Positions 17,549 to 26,401 of a stretch of DNA of 59,819 nucleotides are shown here, one piece after another. Each line of letters opens with the position of its first letter. Position 1 is the first letter of the stretch. Made by a program: the position numbers and the translations under genes. This DNA is from Candidatus Peribacteria bacterium (GTDB taxonomy: Bacteria > Patescibacteriota > Gracilibacteria > UBA1369 > LOWO2-01-FULL-3): assembly GCA_943358175.1 (NCBI GenBank), contig CALRGV010000007.1, forward strand, positions 1-59,819. Reading direction: 5' to 3'. The notes under the pieces are model-generated. The model ran no database searches. It was given only the letters and a program-made list of their open reading frames with translations, and was not told the origin of the DNA.

Positions 17549-18840
17549 CCATCCCAAATTACAGCCTCAATATCCTTGGCAAAAAGATTGCCTTCTCGGC
17601 CGCCATCCAGCTCGCCGGAAAGATTCTGCAAATAGTGCTTTCGGCCATCAGCCTGAAACTTATTTCTAATTTTCTGACTCAAGAAGGCTACGGAGTTTAC
17701 GCCTCTATTACGGAATATGTTTTGTTTTTTTCCACTGTCGCTAATCTGGGTATTTACGGAAACGTCATCAAATTAATGTCCGATAAACCTGACGATTCAA
17801 AGATTTTCGTCCATGCCTTATTCGTCCGCGCCGTCACGGGAATATTTTTCTTCCTCTTGGCCATAGGAGTCGCAATTTTATCAGGCGGCAGCGAAATTTT
17901 CATCATCGGCACCGCTCTTTTTTGCAGCGCTCTGCTTTTTGATTTTCTCACGTCAGTCTGCGACGGAATGCTTCAGGCTAATTATCTCATGGGTCGAGCC
18001 ACCGCCGCTCTCTTGCTCGGAAGAATTCTCCAGCTCGCTATTCTATTTTGGATAGTGAAACACGTCGGCTCGCTACAACACTTCTGGATTCTCGGTGCCA
18101 CACTTCTCGGCAGCCTCTCAACCTTTTTAATCAGCATAGCGCTGGTCGCGCGGAAAATTAAAATTTTCTGTAAACTGGAATTGGCGACCATGCTCCTCTT
18201 TTTCAAAAAAAGCCTTCCTTTTGGTATAATTTCTTTAATAAACACTCTCTATTTTAGATTCATTCCGGACTATCTCGCGAACAATTTTTTGAGCGACTCT
18301 GACTTCGGGAGTTTCAATATTTCTTTTAGAATAAGCCAAGTCCTTAGCCTCGCCTCCACCTTCATTATGTTCTCGGCCTTACCGGGTCTCACCGAATACA
18401 TCGACGGCAAACATTACGACAAAGCAAAAAAACTTTTTCTCTCTCTGCAAAAACTTTTCCTCATCTCCGGCCTCGCCCTCGTACTCGTTGGCTCACTCAT
18501 CGGCCCCTACGCCATTTCCATTCTCACCCACGCCAAATACAACATTCCGGAATTGAGTTTCATCCTTCCAATGATGCTGATTCTTGCCGCTGTTTCCTAT
18601 GGATATGATTTGGTAATGCTCAGCCTCTTCGCTGCCGGCAAAGACCTCTGGTTTATGTGGCGCGAATTCATCGGCCTGGCCCTCAGCTGCGTCTTTTTCG
18701 TTGCCTCCTATTTCGTCACCGACATGACGGAAAAAATGGTCCTCATCCTTCTAGGCGCCATCGCCGGCGAAACAATCATGGTCGTCCTGGGTACTATAAA
18801 AATGCGAAAATTTTTCAATCCAACGCGACCTAATATGTAA
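17545..18840 (+). CDS. Polysaccharide flippase (MOP/Wzx-like)
   Basis: 431 aa with about 12 hydrophobic segments across the whole length and the typical N-terminal KIAFSAAIQLAGKILQIVLSAISLKLI, in which a Wzx/RfbX-type protein begins. TM helices carry small residues and a few charged positions. It probably flips lipid-linked oligosaccharides across the membrane. It is coupled to the peptidase gene upstream. The stop lies 11 nt inside the convergent SLH gene. Confidence 0.8.
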   Translation: MTIPNYSLNILGKKIAFSAAIQLAGKILQIVLSAISLKLISNFLTQEGYGVYASITEYVLFFSTVANLGIYGNVIKLMSDKPDDSKIFVHALFVRAVTGIFFFLLAIGVAILSGGSEIFIIGTALFCSALLFDFLTSVCDGMLQANYLMGRATAALLLGRILQLAILFWIVKHVGSLQHFWILGATLLGSLSTFLISIALVARKIKIFCKLELATMLLFFKKSLPFGIISLINTLYFRFIPDYLANNFLSDSDFGSFNISFRISQVLSLASTFIMFSALPGLTEYIDGKHYDKAKKLFLSLQKLFLISGLALVLVGSLIGPYAISILTHAKYNIPELSFILPMMLILAAVSYGYDLVMLSLFAAGKDLWFMWREFIGLALSCVFFVASYFVTDMTEKMVLILLGAIAGETIMVVLGTIKMRKFFNPTRPNM

Positions 18841-20179
18841 CACTAACATCATCCACGTTTATTTCCGAGTCCTCTGTGTAGAAGGCAATATTTCCCATAC
18901 CATAAGGTCTTTCAGTATCAGTGAAGGTACTCACATTCGATCCATTTACTGAAACCGTAATAGTATTAGCCGCATCTTGCTCTATTTTGACAGTATACCA
19001 TTGCCCAATAGGGAATAGTGGACTTTCGCCAGTCGCAAGAAAGCGTTGTCCACCAGGATATAAAGGATCTCGTTTGCCTAGCTCCCAACCATTTGGCTTT
19101 GGAATGAAATAATAAAAATGATCGTTATCAGTATAATTCCAAACTACCCATGCAACTTCCCAACTATTTGGATCCGAGCCGGTACGAAGCTGCTTTACGG
19201 TTAACAATTTAGATTGAAAACTTATTGGACCCTGATAGGCAGGACCAGTGACTAGGCTCGCCTTAGTAAGCCCTGGTGAATCTACGGCCTGTGGCGATAA
19301 TCGCAGCCATTTATTACTAGTATCCGATTCTATGCCTACGAGTCCAAAACCTGCAAATTTCACAAACCAAGGCGCAAAAGATTCTTCATCTACATAATAT
19401 TTAGGAGCAAAGGAAGAAAAATTTTCTGTGAATGAATTCTGTATGGTCCCGCTAGTACCACCACCCGTCGTGTCAGGTATTCCGGAGGTTGGAGAAACGC
19501 CAGACGAATTATTTTTTTTGATTTTTTCTTTCACTATAACTTTTTCGGTCTCTTTTCCCGCTTCCACTGGTTTATAAACATTCATCGCGCGTACAATCAT
19601 CTTGGACATTTCTGCCCTATTTATCGGCTGGTGAGGCTGAAAAAAGCCACCACTATAGCCATCAACAATTGACCAGTGAGTTACAGTCTCCACGACATCA
19701 TAAAACCAATCACTCGTTCCTACATCACTAAAATGAGGAGCCTCATCAAGATTCTTCTCGAGTTTAAAAGCTCTATTAATCATCGCGGCAAATTCGGCCC
19801 TACTCACTTTATTAGCTGGTCCATAAATTCTATTTCCATATCCTGAAATAAATCCTAGAGACTTAGCAGTTTCCACATATTGATAAGCCCAAGCAGATTT
19901 TGGAACATCATTAAATGACGGAACAACCGGAGTAATCAAATCCCCAGCTTTATAACCTGCAGCTATCACCACAACCTTCGCCGCCATATCACGAGTAACA
20001 TGAAGAGAAGCATCAAAAGTTTCTCTCGAACCATCAATGACCCCAGCAGCAACTAATTTATCAGCATATTCCTTATACCAAATTCCCGGATTCACATCTG
20101 TAAAGGCACTAACCGAAGAGATAGAATTTATTGAAACAATGACTACTACCACAAGATTTATAATAAACTTACAACTCAT
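18830..20179 (-). CDS. SLH-domain protein with C-terminal lectin-like beta-sandwich
   Basis: 449 aa from the ATG at 20179, chosen because a signal peptide follows directly (MSCKFIINLVVVV...SVSA); another ATG 7 codons earlier is possible. Three SLH repeats span ~25-200 (FTDVNPGIWY, FNDVPKSAWAY, FSDVGTSDWF, each followed by a ...RAE or TRD motif). They would bind secondary cell wall polymer. After a Lys/Ser/Gly-rich linker, ~250-449 form a concanavalin-like jelly roll (WYTVKIEQ, VNGSNVSTF, YGMGNIAFYTED) as in glycan-binding or DUF1080-like domains. Probably S-layer associated carbohydrate binding. Confidence 0.78.
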   Translation of the reverse strand: MSCKFIINLVVVVIVSINSISSVSAFTDVNPGIWYKEYADKLVAAGVIDGSRETFDASLHVTRDMAAKVVVIAAGYKAGDLITPVVPSFNDVPKSAWAYQYVETAKSLGFISGYGNRIYGPANKVSRAEFAAMINRAFKLEKNLDEAPHFSDVGTSDWFYDVVETVTHWSIVDGYSGGFFQPHQPINRAEMSKMIVRAMNVYKPVEAGKETEKVIVKEKIKKNNSSGVSPTSGIPDTTGGGTSGTIQNSFTENFSSFAPKYYVDEESFAPWFVKFAGFGLVGIESDTSNKWLRLSPQAVDSPGLTKASLVTGPAYQGPISFQSKLLTVKQLRTGSDPNSWEVAWVVWNYTDNDHFYYFIPKPNGWELGKRDPLYPGGQRFLATGESPLFPIGQWYTVKIEQDAANTITVSVNGSNVSTFTDTERPYGMGNIAFYTEDSEINVDDVSVTY

Positions 20180-20229
20180 ATGAACAAGATTAATAAACAA
20201 AATACGATTACGAGTCTATGCTTAATACA

Positions 20230-20257
20230 TTACACGAAAATAAAATTTTGCTAAAAT
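20230..20257 (+). promoter_or_regulatory. Promoter of the VOC gene
   Basis: TTACAC (20230-20235), 16 nt, TAAAAT (20252-20257), with TGC directly before the -10 box. It is divergent from the SLH gene. Confidence 0.45.
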
Positions 20258-20286
20258 CAAACAGCAACCATTAACCACCAATCACA

Positions 20287-20724
20287 ATGGCAAAAGTAAG
20301 CACCTATCTCAATTTTCCAACTCAAACGGAAGAAGCTTTCAATTTTTATAAATCAATTTTCGGTGGAGAATTTGTTGGCGGTATTCATAGATTTTCGGAA
20401 GTGCCATCGCAGCCGGGTCAGCCAGCTATGTCCGAAGATGATAAAAATTTGGTCATGCATATAGCTCTTCCTATTCTTGGTGGTCACATGCTGATGGGCA
20501 CTGACGCTCCCGAATCGATGGGCTTCAAAGTACAACCGGGGAACAATGTTTACATTAATTTGGAACCTGACACTCGTCCTGAAACAAAAAAACTATTTGA
20601 CGGCCTTTCCGCCGGAGGAAAAATAGAAATGGAACTCCAGGAAATGTTCTGGGGCGCCTACTACGGCTCCTGCACCGACAAATTCGGCATTCAGTGGATG
20701 TTCAATTGCGAAAGCAAGGTTTAA
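20287..20724 (+). CDS. VOC-family (PhnB-like) protein
   Basis: 145 aa. The PhnB/3-demethylubiquinone methyltransferase-like type of glyoxalase fold: VSTYLNFPTQTEEAFNFYKSIFGGEF at the start, LGGHMLMGTDAP in the middle, and FWGAYYGSCTDKFGIQWMFNC at the end. Both beta-alpha-beta-beta-beta modules are present. The substrate is unknown; related proteins of this type are mostly uncharacterised. Convergent with a lipoprotein gene. Confidence 0.82.
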   Translation: MAKVSTYLNFPTQTEEAFNFYKSIFGGEFVGGIHRFSEVPSQPGQPAMSEDDKNLVMHIALPILGGHMLMGTDAPESMGFKVQPGNNVYINLEPDTRPETKKLFDGLSAGGKIEMELQEMFWGAYYGSCTDKFGIQWMFNCESKV

Positions 20725-20747
20725 TGCCGAATCTTACTTTATATTCC

Positions 20748-21221
20748 TTATTTAGTTTTCTCTGTAGGAATTGCTTGTATAGGTATAACAGCCATAACCT
20801 TTCCGTCGCCATCTACAAGAACAGCCTCTTGAGCCTCAAAATTAATAGGTTCACTCATAAGTGCATCCGAAGCTGCTTTTCGTACCTCAAACGGTATACA
20901 TAAACATAACAATTCATCAAAAAGTTTTTGCCCATATTCATCCGCAATGCGACATTCCGAATCAGCTGTTTCAGGATTAGCTCCCCCGTTCATTTTTCCA
21001 GCCACACATCTCGCAGCATCTGTCGCAACCATCCTTTTCAGTAAAGGCACTAAAGTATCTACGCTACCCAAAACAGTCCTATCCACACCTTTAAAATGAG
21101 CTGGTTCACATCTTCTATCACCACTTACAGCAGATCTATCAATAACGTCTCCTTCCTGACCATCCTTTCCACAAGCAACAGCTAAACCTAATGCAAAAGC
21201 TGCTAAACCACCCTTACTCAT
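20748..21221 (-). CDS. Putative lipoprotein of unknown function
   Basis: 157 aa. The N-terminus AAFALGLAVAC|GKDG looks like a short lipoprotein signal peptide with the lipid-modified Cys at residue 17. Five further cysteines could form disulfides. The C-terminus contains VLVDGDGKVMAVIPIQ. I recognise no family. Codons are less AT-biased than in neighbours. Confidence 0.5.
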   Translation of the reverse strand: MSKGGLAAFALGLAVACGKDGQEGDVIDRSAVSGDRRCEPAHFKGVDRTVLGSVDTLVPLLKRMVATDAARCVAGKMNGGANPETADSECRIADEYGQKLFDELLCLCIPFEVRKAASDALMSEPINFEAQEAVLVDGDGKVMAVIPIQAIPTEKTK

Positions 21222-21303
21222 AAAATAAATTTAAAAATTTGCAAAAATTCTACTTCAATACCAAAAAAAGTCAAAGGAGAAATCAGCCATCCACCAGGAG
21301 GAA

Positions 21304-22959
21304 TTATTTCACCACCTTTAGGTATTCCTCCTCACACAAAATTCTTTCATCAAATTTTTCCGGCCAATTAGTTTTGATTTTTTCGCCGGATTTTGCGCAA
21401 ACAGTGTCACGAAGTTCACCATTAAACGGCATCCATACCAGATTATCTTGCAGGCGATGAACATAGTAATAATGAGGCAGAGGCCCCTTTATTTTCTTCG
21501 CAAAATCAATGTCTTTTTGCGTAACCTGGAAAGATCTTTTGTGTTTTTCATCCCAAAAAATCTGTTCTGTAAGACATTTTTCTTTTTCGGGACTCAATCC
21601 TTTATACGAATCTTGAATCATTTCAACTTCAGCAGTTTTAATGTTTCTCCTTTCCAATGATCTTCCCTCTCTGAATCCAAGATCTTTTGGCTTACCAACT
21701 GGGAAATGAAATCCGGAGAAACTTTCCTCGTAAGGATTTGGCGCAAAGTAGCCGGGGAAAAATTCTCCCCACTCATTGCTCTCCTTCATTCGTGAAATTA
21801 TTTTTTCACGCAAAATCCCATATTCATTCTCAGAATATTGCTTATTAAAAATACAGTATTTCTTGTTAACCAAACCGCAGCATCCAAAGCAATACTGACA
21901 ATTTTGAAGATAAGCGGAGTATTCGACAAATTTACAGTGAGCAACACTAAAAGAAAAAATCACATAGTAGGAAAAAACCGGTAGGGAAGTCATAAAAGTA
22001 AGCTCGCCGCCAACCGTTCCCAGTGAATCAAGAGTTGCCTTAGCGTCAGGTCCGGAAAAACAATCGTTAGCACAATTTTCGTGTTTTGAAAGCAGATAGC
22101 AGTTTTCACAGTCCTTACATTGTTTAATGAAATTACCTGAAGAATCTTCACACTGATCAATCTGCAAAGCTCTATGCCATGCAGTGTTTAACATCATTTC
22201 ACTAAAGAATTCTTTTGCCTTTTCGTAAGTTTTATTAGATGTGAAATCCCACTTAGCCTTTTGTTTCTCAAATTCTTCTTTTGAAAGTTGTTTGTTGCCG
22301 AAACAATAGCTTTTATTGCGAAGATTAAAGCAAAAAAGACAATTGCTACAATCACGACAATCGTACATAAAAGCGGAATCACTCACCATTTTGCAATTCA
22401 ATAAAAATAAACCATTAAAACAATTAGTGGAATTTATCAGATCAAAACATAGTTCCGAATGAAAAACAGAAACACCATAGTTCACATTTTTACAATGATC
22501 GCATTCATAACAATAGGAACAATCCTCACTATATTGACCTGAATGGCAAAGGTAACAATTTTTGCTGTAGTACCAGTCATCGGTATATTCACAATTATGA
22601 TTATGGCTTTCGAAAACATGGGGTATTGGACATTTCTGAAACAGCTCCCAAGCCTGATCAAAAAATTCTAGAGCAGAATTAAATTCTCGAGACGGCGGAT
22701 TATTATTATCAAACCATTCCTTTCTTTTCCAGATAGGATAAACACAATCCGGACGGAAAACGGATATTATCTGCTCACCGGTCTTGTCACATTTTCTCTT
22801 ATGTAAATTCCACTGCGGCCAGAAAGCCCCAAGATATTGAAACCTATACTTTGGTAAAACCTTTGGCAGGCTATCACCAAATCCAAATTTTTTTCTCAGC
22901 GCCATTTCGTGCTCAGAAACATCAAAATCTCGCCCGGAAATTTCACATTTAGCATCCAT
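21304..22959 (-). CDS. Large Cys-rich protein, CPR-type, multiple Zn-finger-like motifs
   Basis: 551 aa with more than 40 cysteines. It opens with a treble-clef-like motif (AKCEISGRDF, later CDKTGEQIISVF) and closes with a similar one (VCAKSGEKIKT). The middle consists of repeated CxxC / CxxCxxC patterns (CSYCYECDHCKN, DCRDCSNCLFC, CKDCENCYLL, QNCQYCFGCCGL) resembling stacked beta-helix-like metal-binding or disulfide units. No signal peptide or TM segment, so it is cytosolic and more likely binds zinc. Similar proteins are common in CPR genomes and sometimes carry unreliable names such as CaiB/BaiF; no such domain is visible here. Function unknown. Confidence 0.7.
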   Translation of the reverse strand: MDAKCEISGRDFDVSEHEMALRKKFGFGDSLPKVLPKYRFQYLGAFWPQWNLHKRKCDKTGEQIISVFRPDCVYPIWKRKEWFDNNNPPSREFNSALEFFDQAWELFQKCPIPHVFESHNHNCEYTDDWYYSKNCYLCHSGQYSEDCSYCYECDHCKNVNYGVSVFHSELCFDLINSTNCFNGLFLLNCKMVSDSAFMYDCRDCSNCLFCFNLRNKSYCFGNKQLSKEEFEKQKAKWDFTSNKTYEKAKEFFSEMMLNTAWHRALQIDQCEDSSGNFIKQCKDCENCYLLSKHENCANDCFSGPDAKATLDSLGTVGGELTFMTSLPVFSYYVIFSFSVAHCKFVEYSAYLQNCQYCFGCCGLVNKKYCIFNKQYSENEYGILREKIISRMKESNEWGEFFPGYFAPNPYEESFSGFHFPVGKPKDLGFREGRSLERRNIKTAEVEMIQDSYKGLSPEKEKCLTEQIFWDEKHKRSFQVTQKDIDFAKKIKGPLPHYYYVHRLQDNLVWMPFNGELRDTVCAKSGEKIKTNWPEKFDERILCEEEYLKVVK

Positions 22960-22983
22960 GATAAGTCTGAAGAACTGAAAAGT

Positions 22984-23058
22984 TGGCTGGGGTGGAGGGG
23001 TTCGAACCCCCGAGTGGAAGCTTCAAAGGCTCCTGCCTTACCGCTTGGCTACACCCCA
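22984..23058 (-). tRNA. tRNA-Gln (UUG), CCA encoded
   Basis: Complete cloverleaf on the minus strand: acceptor TGGGGTG / CACCCCA, T-arm with GTTCGAACC, and anticodon stem GGAGC/GCTTC with loop CTTTGAA giving anticodon TTG. Discriminator G73 and the 3' CCA are encoded in the DNA. The weak U1-A72 pair is typical of tRNA-Gln. Confidence 0.92.
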
Positions 23059-23102
23059 ACGTGGACTGAATAAATTTAGCAATCTGGAAGTTGTAAGTCA
23101 AT

Positions 23103-23132
23103 TTGTAATTTAGACTAAAAATGAGCTAGAAT
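23103..23132 (+). promoter_or_regulatory. Promoter of the 23159 gene
   Basis: TTGTAA (23103-23108), 18 nt, TAGAAT (23127-23132), giving a start about 20 nt before the ATG. Confidence 0.5.
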
Positions 23133-23158
23133 AGGTCGAAGATAAATAACTTATTCCA

Positions 23159-23857
23159 ATGGATCCAATTAATCCTCAACCTCAGCCTACACCTACTGCT
23201 CCGGTGGCGCCTGTTCCTACCCCTGTCGTCGCACCGACTCCAACACAAACCCCAGCGCAGACTCCCGCACCTGCTATCACTCCGCCGGTAACGCCACCTC
23301 CGGTTGCTCAAGTTGCCACCAACATGGCAACATCGGCCGCTTCAAGCGCAGCCTCCGCAGCCACTTCAGCAATGAAATCCGTAACTTCCGCCATTCCAAT
23401 TCCAAAACTCTGCAAATGTCCGACAATCAACGCTGCCGACTGGGACAAAAAGAAAAGCACCATCAGCAAAACTTTCTATAAAGCTTTTTCCCCTCGTATT
23501 TTTTATTATCCATTTTCTTTCGTCATCGACGTCTTCCGCGCTCAAAAATCTGCAATTGCAAAAGGATACAAGCCTGTTGAAAATGGCATGGTGATAGATG
23601 ACGGGGCCATGTTCCTCGGCAATGTCATGATCGAAGTCACCGGCGCCAACACGAATGACCCTAGCGTCTATTCTCTGGAAGGAAAAGAAGTGTATACCAA
23701 AGTATCTCGCAGCTCCATGTTGCAAATAAAAAATGACATCGCCGACCTCGAAAAAGAACTAGGAAAAAAACCGGCCCAACTCTTCTTTTGGTGGACTTCC
23801 TGTCCACTCTGCACGCTGACAAAGGATATCAAGGCGGTCCTCATTGCTTTACCGTAA
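23159..23857 (+). CDS. Protein with Pro/Thr/Ala-rich N-terminus and unrecognised C-terminal domain
   Basis: 232 aa. Residues 1-75 are a low-complexity Pro/Ala/Thr/Gln region and carry an Ala/Ser stretch. From ~80 (CKCPTINAADWDKKK) a folded domain follows, with an amphipathic region (SPRIFYYPFSFVIDVF), a beta-rich part, and a CPLC motif near the end (WTSCPLCTLTKD). No signal peptide. Two cysteine pairs could bind metal or be redox active. I do not recognise the family. Confidence 0.55.
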   Translation: MDPINPQPQPTPTAPVAPVPTPVVAPTPTQTPAQTPAPAITPPVTPPPVAQVATNMATSAASSAASAATSAMKSVTSAIPIPKLCKCPTINAADWDKKKSTISKTFYKAFSPRIFYYPFSFVIDVFRAQKSAIAKGYKPVENGMVIDDGAMFLGNVMIEVTGANTNDPSVYSLEGKEVYTKVSRSSMLQIKNDIADLEKELGKKPAQLFFWWTSCPLCTLTKDIKAVLIALP

Positions 23858-23867
23858 TTACCAAGTC

Positions 23868-23944
23868 TGGTGGAGCTGACCGGACTTGAACCGGCAACTC
23901 GTGAGTGTCGACCACACGCGCTTTACCGATTAAGCTACAGCCCC
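23868..23944 (-). tRNA. tRNA-like gene with abnormal anticodon arm, isotype uncertain
   Basis: Acceptor GGGGCTG/CAGCTCC, D-arm (GCTT...AAGC, with A14 and GG), T-arm with GTTCAAGTCC, A73 and an encoded CCA are all canonical. The anticodon region is not. There are 24 nt where 23 are expected, and no register gives five Watson-Crick pairs with a normal loop. The best options are TGTGG/TCACG with loop TCGACAC (anticodon GAC, Val, but C33) or GTGTG/CTCAC with loop GTCGACA (anticodon CGA, one U-U mismatch, C37). It may be an unusual tRNA-Val or a degenerate copy. Positions 23898-23910 are complementary to a predicted small RNA just upstream. Confidence 0.6.
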
Positions 23945-23977
23945 ATGCTCTCACCAGACGTATTCATCGTGACACAG

Positions 23978-24001
23978 AAAAACCCTTTCACAAATAAAGG
24001 G
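23978..24001 (-). terminator. Intrinsic terminator
   Basis: Minus-strand stem CCCTTT ... AAAGGG (7-nt loop region) followed by TTTTT. It separates nth and the predicted short RNA from the tRNA-like gene. Confidence 0.7.
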
Positions 24002-24046
24002 CTTCTGCGACACTCACGAGAACTATAGCTTATAGTGCTGTGGCTT
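23978..24046 (-). ncRNA. Predicted short transcript complementary to the adjacent tRNA-like gene
   Basis: On the minus strand, a TTGAAA (24077-24082) and TGC-TAGTAT (-10 at 24053-24058) pair with an 18-nt spacer gives a start near 24046. An intrinsic terminator ends the RNA at ~23978. It contains CTCGTGAGTGTCG, 13 nt perfectly complementary to the anticodon-arm/variable-loop region of the tRNA-like gene. It could instead be only the 3' trailer of nth. Confidence 0.4.
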
Positions 24047-24052
24047 GCTTAT

Positions 24053-24082
24053 ATACTAGCAAAATTGCACATTGCATTTCAA
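24053..24082 (-). promoter_or_regulatory. Promoter of the predicted short RNA
   Basis: Minus strand TTGAAA, 18 nt, TAGTAT, with the extended TGC before the -10 box. It lies downstream of the nth stop. Confidence 0.45.
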
Positions 24083-24125
24083 GTTAAAAGCACAAAAAAA
24101 GTGTTGTCGGACCACGTTCAACACC

Positions 24126-24791
24126 CTACTCTTTCACGACTCTCGCACTCGGACAAATCCCATTCAGCGGACAAATTCCACATTTAGGCCTTCTTGCAAC
24201 GCAGATTGCTCGGCCGTGATCTATCATGAGGAAAGAAAAAATTCCCCAGTCTTTTCGCGGCACAAGTTTTACCAAAATTTTCTCTATCTTTACCGCATTC
24301 TTCGCTTCACTCATTTTTTTTGGAACTAATCCCAGAAGCCCACAAATCCTAGCCACGTGGGTATCCACAACAATCCCTTCACTCAGCCCAAAACCGGAAC
24401 TCAACACAACATTTGCCGTCTTCCTCGCTACGCCGGGCAGGCTCAATAATTCCTGCATCGTCCCGGGCACTTTTCCACCAAACTCCACTACAACCTTCGC
24501 CGCCGCGCCTTTAATATTCTTCGCTTTGTTTTTATAAAATCCGGTCGAATAAATCAGCTTTTCCAATTCGTGCACATCGCATTCTGCAAAATCTTGCACG
24601 CGCGGAAATCTCTTGAACAAAGCCGGCGTCACCCTATTCACTCTCACGTCCGTACATTGCGCCGACAAAATTACCGCCACCACCAATTGAAAAATATCGC
24701 CATAATTCAGGGCGATCTTTGAATCCGGATACTGCTTTTTCAGAATCCTTATAATTTCAGCCGCATGAAACCTCAAGTTCTTCATGGCCAC
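24126..24791 (-). CDS. nth: Endonuclease III
   Basis: 221 aa. DNA glycosylase/AP lyase for oxidised pyrimidines. The helix-hairpin-helix LPGVARKTANVVL carries the catalytic Lys, and VDTHVAR the catalytic Asp. The 4Fe-4S cluster loop is exact: C-x6-C-x2-C-x5-C (CVARRPKCGICPLNGIC). Full length. The start at 24791 is followed directly by the normal N-terminal helix. It lies 10 nt after the stop of the M23 gene on the same strand, so they may share a transcript. Confidence 0.93.
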   Translation of the reverse strand: MAMKNLRFHAAEIIRILKKQYPDSKIALNYGDIFQLVVAVILSAQCTDVRVNRVTPALFKRFPRVQDFAECDVHELEKLIYSTGFYKNKAKNIKGAAAKVVVEFGGKVPGTMQELLSLPGVARKTANVVLSSGFGLSEGIVVDTHVARICGLLGLVPKKMSEAKNAVKIEKILVKLVPRKDWGIFSFLMIDHGRAICVARRPKCGICPLNGICPSARVVKE

Positions 24792-24801
24792 ATTTTAGCC
24801 A

Positions 24802-26289
24802 TTATCTGGCCACAGCACCAGCAGTCTGATCCCGCGCTACACCAACACCTGTGTTTTCATCCGTTTTCATTTCCTTCATCAATTCCTTACTCCATAAATC
24901 CTGATACTCTTGTGGCAACAAGGCAATCTGCTCACCGGTCAGAACAGTCAAAGGCAGATACATTAAAGGATCGACGTATTTACCATTAAATTGCACCTCG
25001 AAATGTAAATGAGGTCCCGTAGTCATATAACCGGCACCAGGTGTTCCCGGCATACCGCCACTTAGAGCAATAATTGAACCCTGACTTATTTTTTGTCCCG
25101 AAGTTACAAGCACACTACTCACATGCCCATAAACAGTCATGAATCCACCGGCATGTGAAAGAATAATATAGCTGTAACCATAGCCATTATCCCGCGCTAC
25201 ATACACCACGCCATCCGCCGCCGCTCTCACAGGAGTACTCTGGTATTCCGGAATATCCACCGCATTATGCTGCACCCCAAAGACACCCACGTACCTTGAA
25301 TCATGAAAGTAAGCACTAATTCCTCTATCGGGATCAACCGGCCAAGCAAACTGGCCACCCTTATTGTTTATATTATTCATCTGGAATTCGTATAGCGCCT
25401 GAGTCCTAAAGTCTAGAATTGATTTGTATTTTGTAATATCAAATTTATCTCCTTCCAAGGCGATTCTGTCCTGTAGAAATACCAAAGCGTTGCTCAGGCC
25501 TTTGATATCCTGAACCATCTCATCTTGCTGCTTTATGGTTTGTTCGAGCAATTGTTTGAACACATCTTCCTGACCCATAGTAATTTTCAATAAATCCTCT
25601 TTTGATTGTTTTTGGAGATCTAATTCCTTTTTTTGACTCGCCAAATCAGTTTGTAGACTCGCAAGATTTAGCCTCTTTTTCTCCAAATCCACCTTCCATA
25701 CCTTTAGGGTTTTGCCTAGTTCATCCAGTTTCTCCACCATCTGTTGTCCGGCTACATCCAAAATGTTGAAATAATCCAATTGACGCATATTCTCGCCCAC
25801 CGTTCCATCTGAGAGCAGTAGCTTGAAAGCATCCACCGATCCATCCTCATCACGCGAAAACATGGTATTTTCCTCCCGATAGATAGTTTTTACATAATCT
25901 TTTAACTGTTCAGCTTGATAATTCATCGCCACCTGATTAATTTCTATCTGTTCGTAGAGTAGGGAAATCTCGTTTTCCTTTTCAATAACACGTTTAGTCA
26001 CGGTCAAAAGCTGATGACCCATAGATTTCACCCTCTCATCAACATTTTTTAATTGACTCTGCAGAGTCATCTTCTCCTCAGTCACGAGATCCAGACGCAT
26101 TTTTGTATCAGAAACGTTATTCAAAAGCTGTCGATAATCCGTTTTATTCAGCTCAATTTCCTGCTTCACCTTATCGAGAAATCGAGTATTTTTGTCCGTC
26201 ACCTCCTCGGCATACCCAATAGCCATATTAGCCACCAGAAGGCTAATAGTTACTAAAACCGTGATATATTTATTGATTTTTGGACTCAT
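24802..26289 (-). CDS. EnvC-like murein hydrolase activator, peptidase M23 (LytM) domain
   Basis: 495 aa from the ATG at 26289. A longer frame from 26340 would include PAYRQAG, which is encoded by the intergenic palindrome and is not real protein. Signal peptide or anchor at residues ~8-27 (VLVTISLLVANMAIGYAEE). Long coiled coils (~30-270) precede the LytM domain at ~330-470: HNAVDIP, a central VYGHVS and GPHLHFEV supply the Zn-ligand pattern HxxxD...HxH. Because the ligands are intact, it may itself cut peptidoglycan. It is likely involved in septum splitting or wall turnover. Confidence 0.85.
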   Translation of the reverse strand: MSPKINKYITVLVTISLLVANMAIGYAEEVTDKNTRFLDKVKQEIELNKTDYRQLLNNVSDTKMRLDLVTEEKMTLQSQLKNVDERVKSMGHQLLTVTKRVIEKENEISLLYEQIEINQVAMNYQAEQLKDYVKTIYREENTMFSRDEDGSVDAFKLLLSDGTVGENMRQLDYFNILDVAGQQMVEKLDELGKTLKVWKVDLEKKRLNLASLQTDLASQKKELDLQKQSKEDLLKITMGQEDVFKQLLEQTIKQQDEMVQDIKGLSNALVFLQDRIALEGDKFDITKYKSILDFRTQALYEFQMNNINNKGGQFAWPVDPDRGISAYFHDSRYVGVFGVQHNAVDIPEYQSTPVRAAADGVVYVARDNGYGYSYIILSHAGGFMTVYGHVSSVLVTSGQKISQGSIIALSGGMPGTPGAGYMTTGPHLHFEVQFNGKYVDPLMYLPLTVLTGEQIALLPQEYQDLWSKELMKEMKTDENTGVGVARDQTAGAVAR

Positions 26290-26305
26290 TATATTTGTTT
26301 TTGGG

Positions 26306-26325
26306 CCTGCCTGCCGGTAGGCGGG
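26306..26325. repeat. Short palindromic repeat, copy 3
   Basis: CCTGCCT-GCCGGT-AGGCGGG; 7-bp stem with one G-T pair. It sits 17 nt upstream of the M23 start, inside its 5' leader or promoter. Confidence 0.65.
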
Positions 26326-26401
26326 TTCGACGATATCCAATTATTATATCATGAAACTGATCTGAAAACAACCCGCGCAGGGGGTCAACGTGCAAAAAAC
26401 C

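Noticed and set aside
23868-23944. tmRNA end, because the acceptor GGGGCTG/CAGCTCCACCA equals that of many tmRNAs
   Set aside because: The two acceptor strands are only about 60 nt apart, with a normal D-arm and no tag reading frame, so it is a tRNA-size gene.
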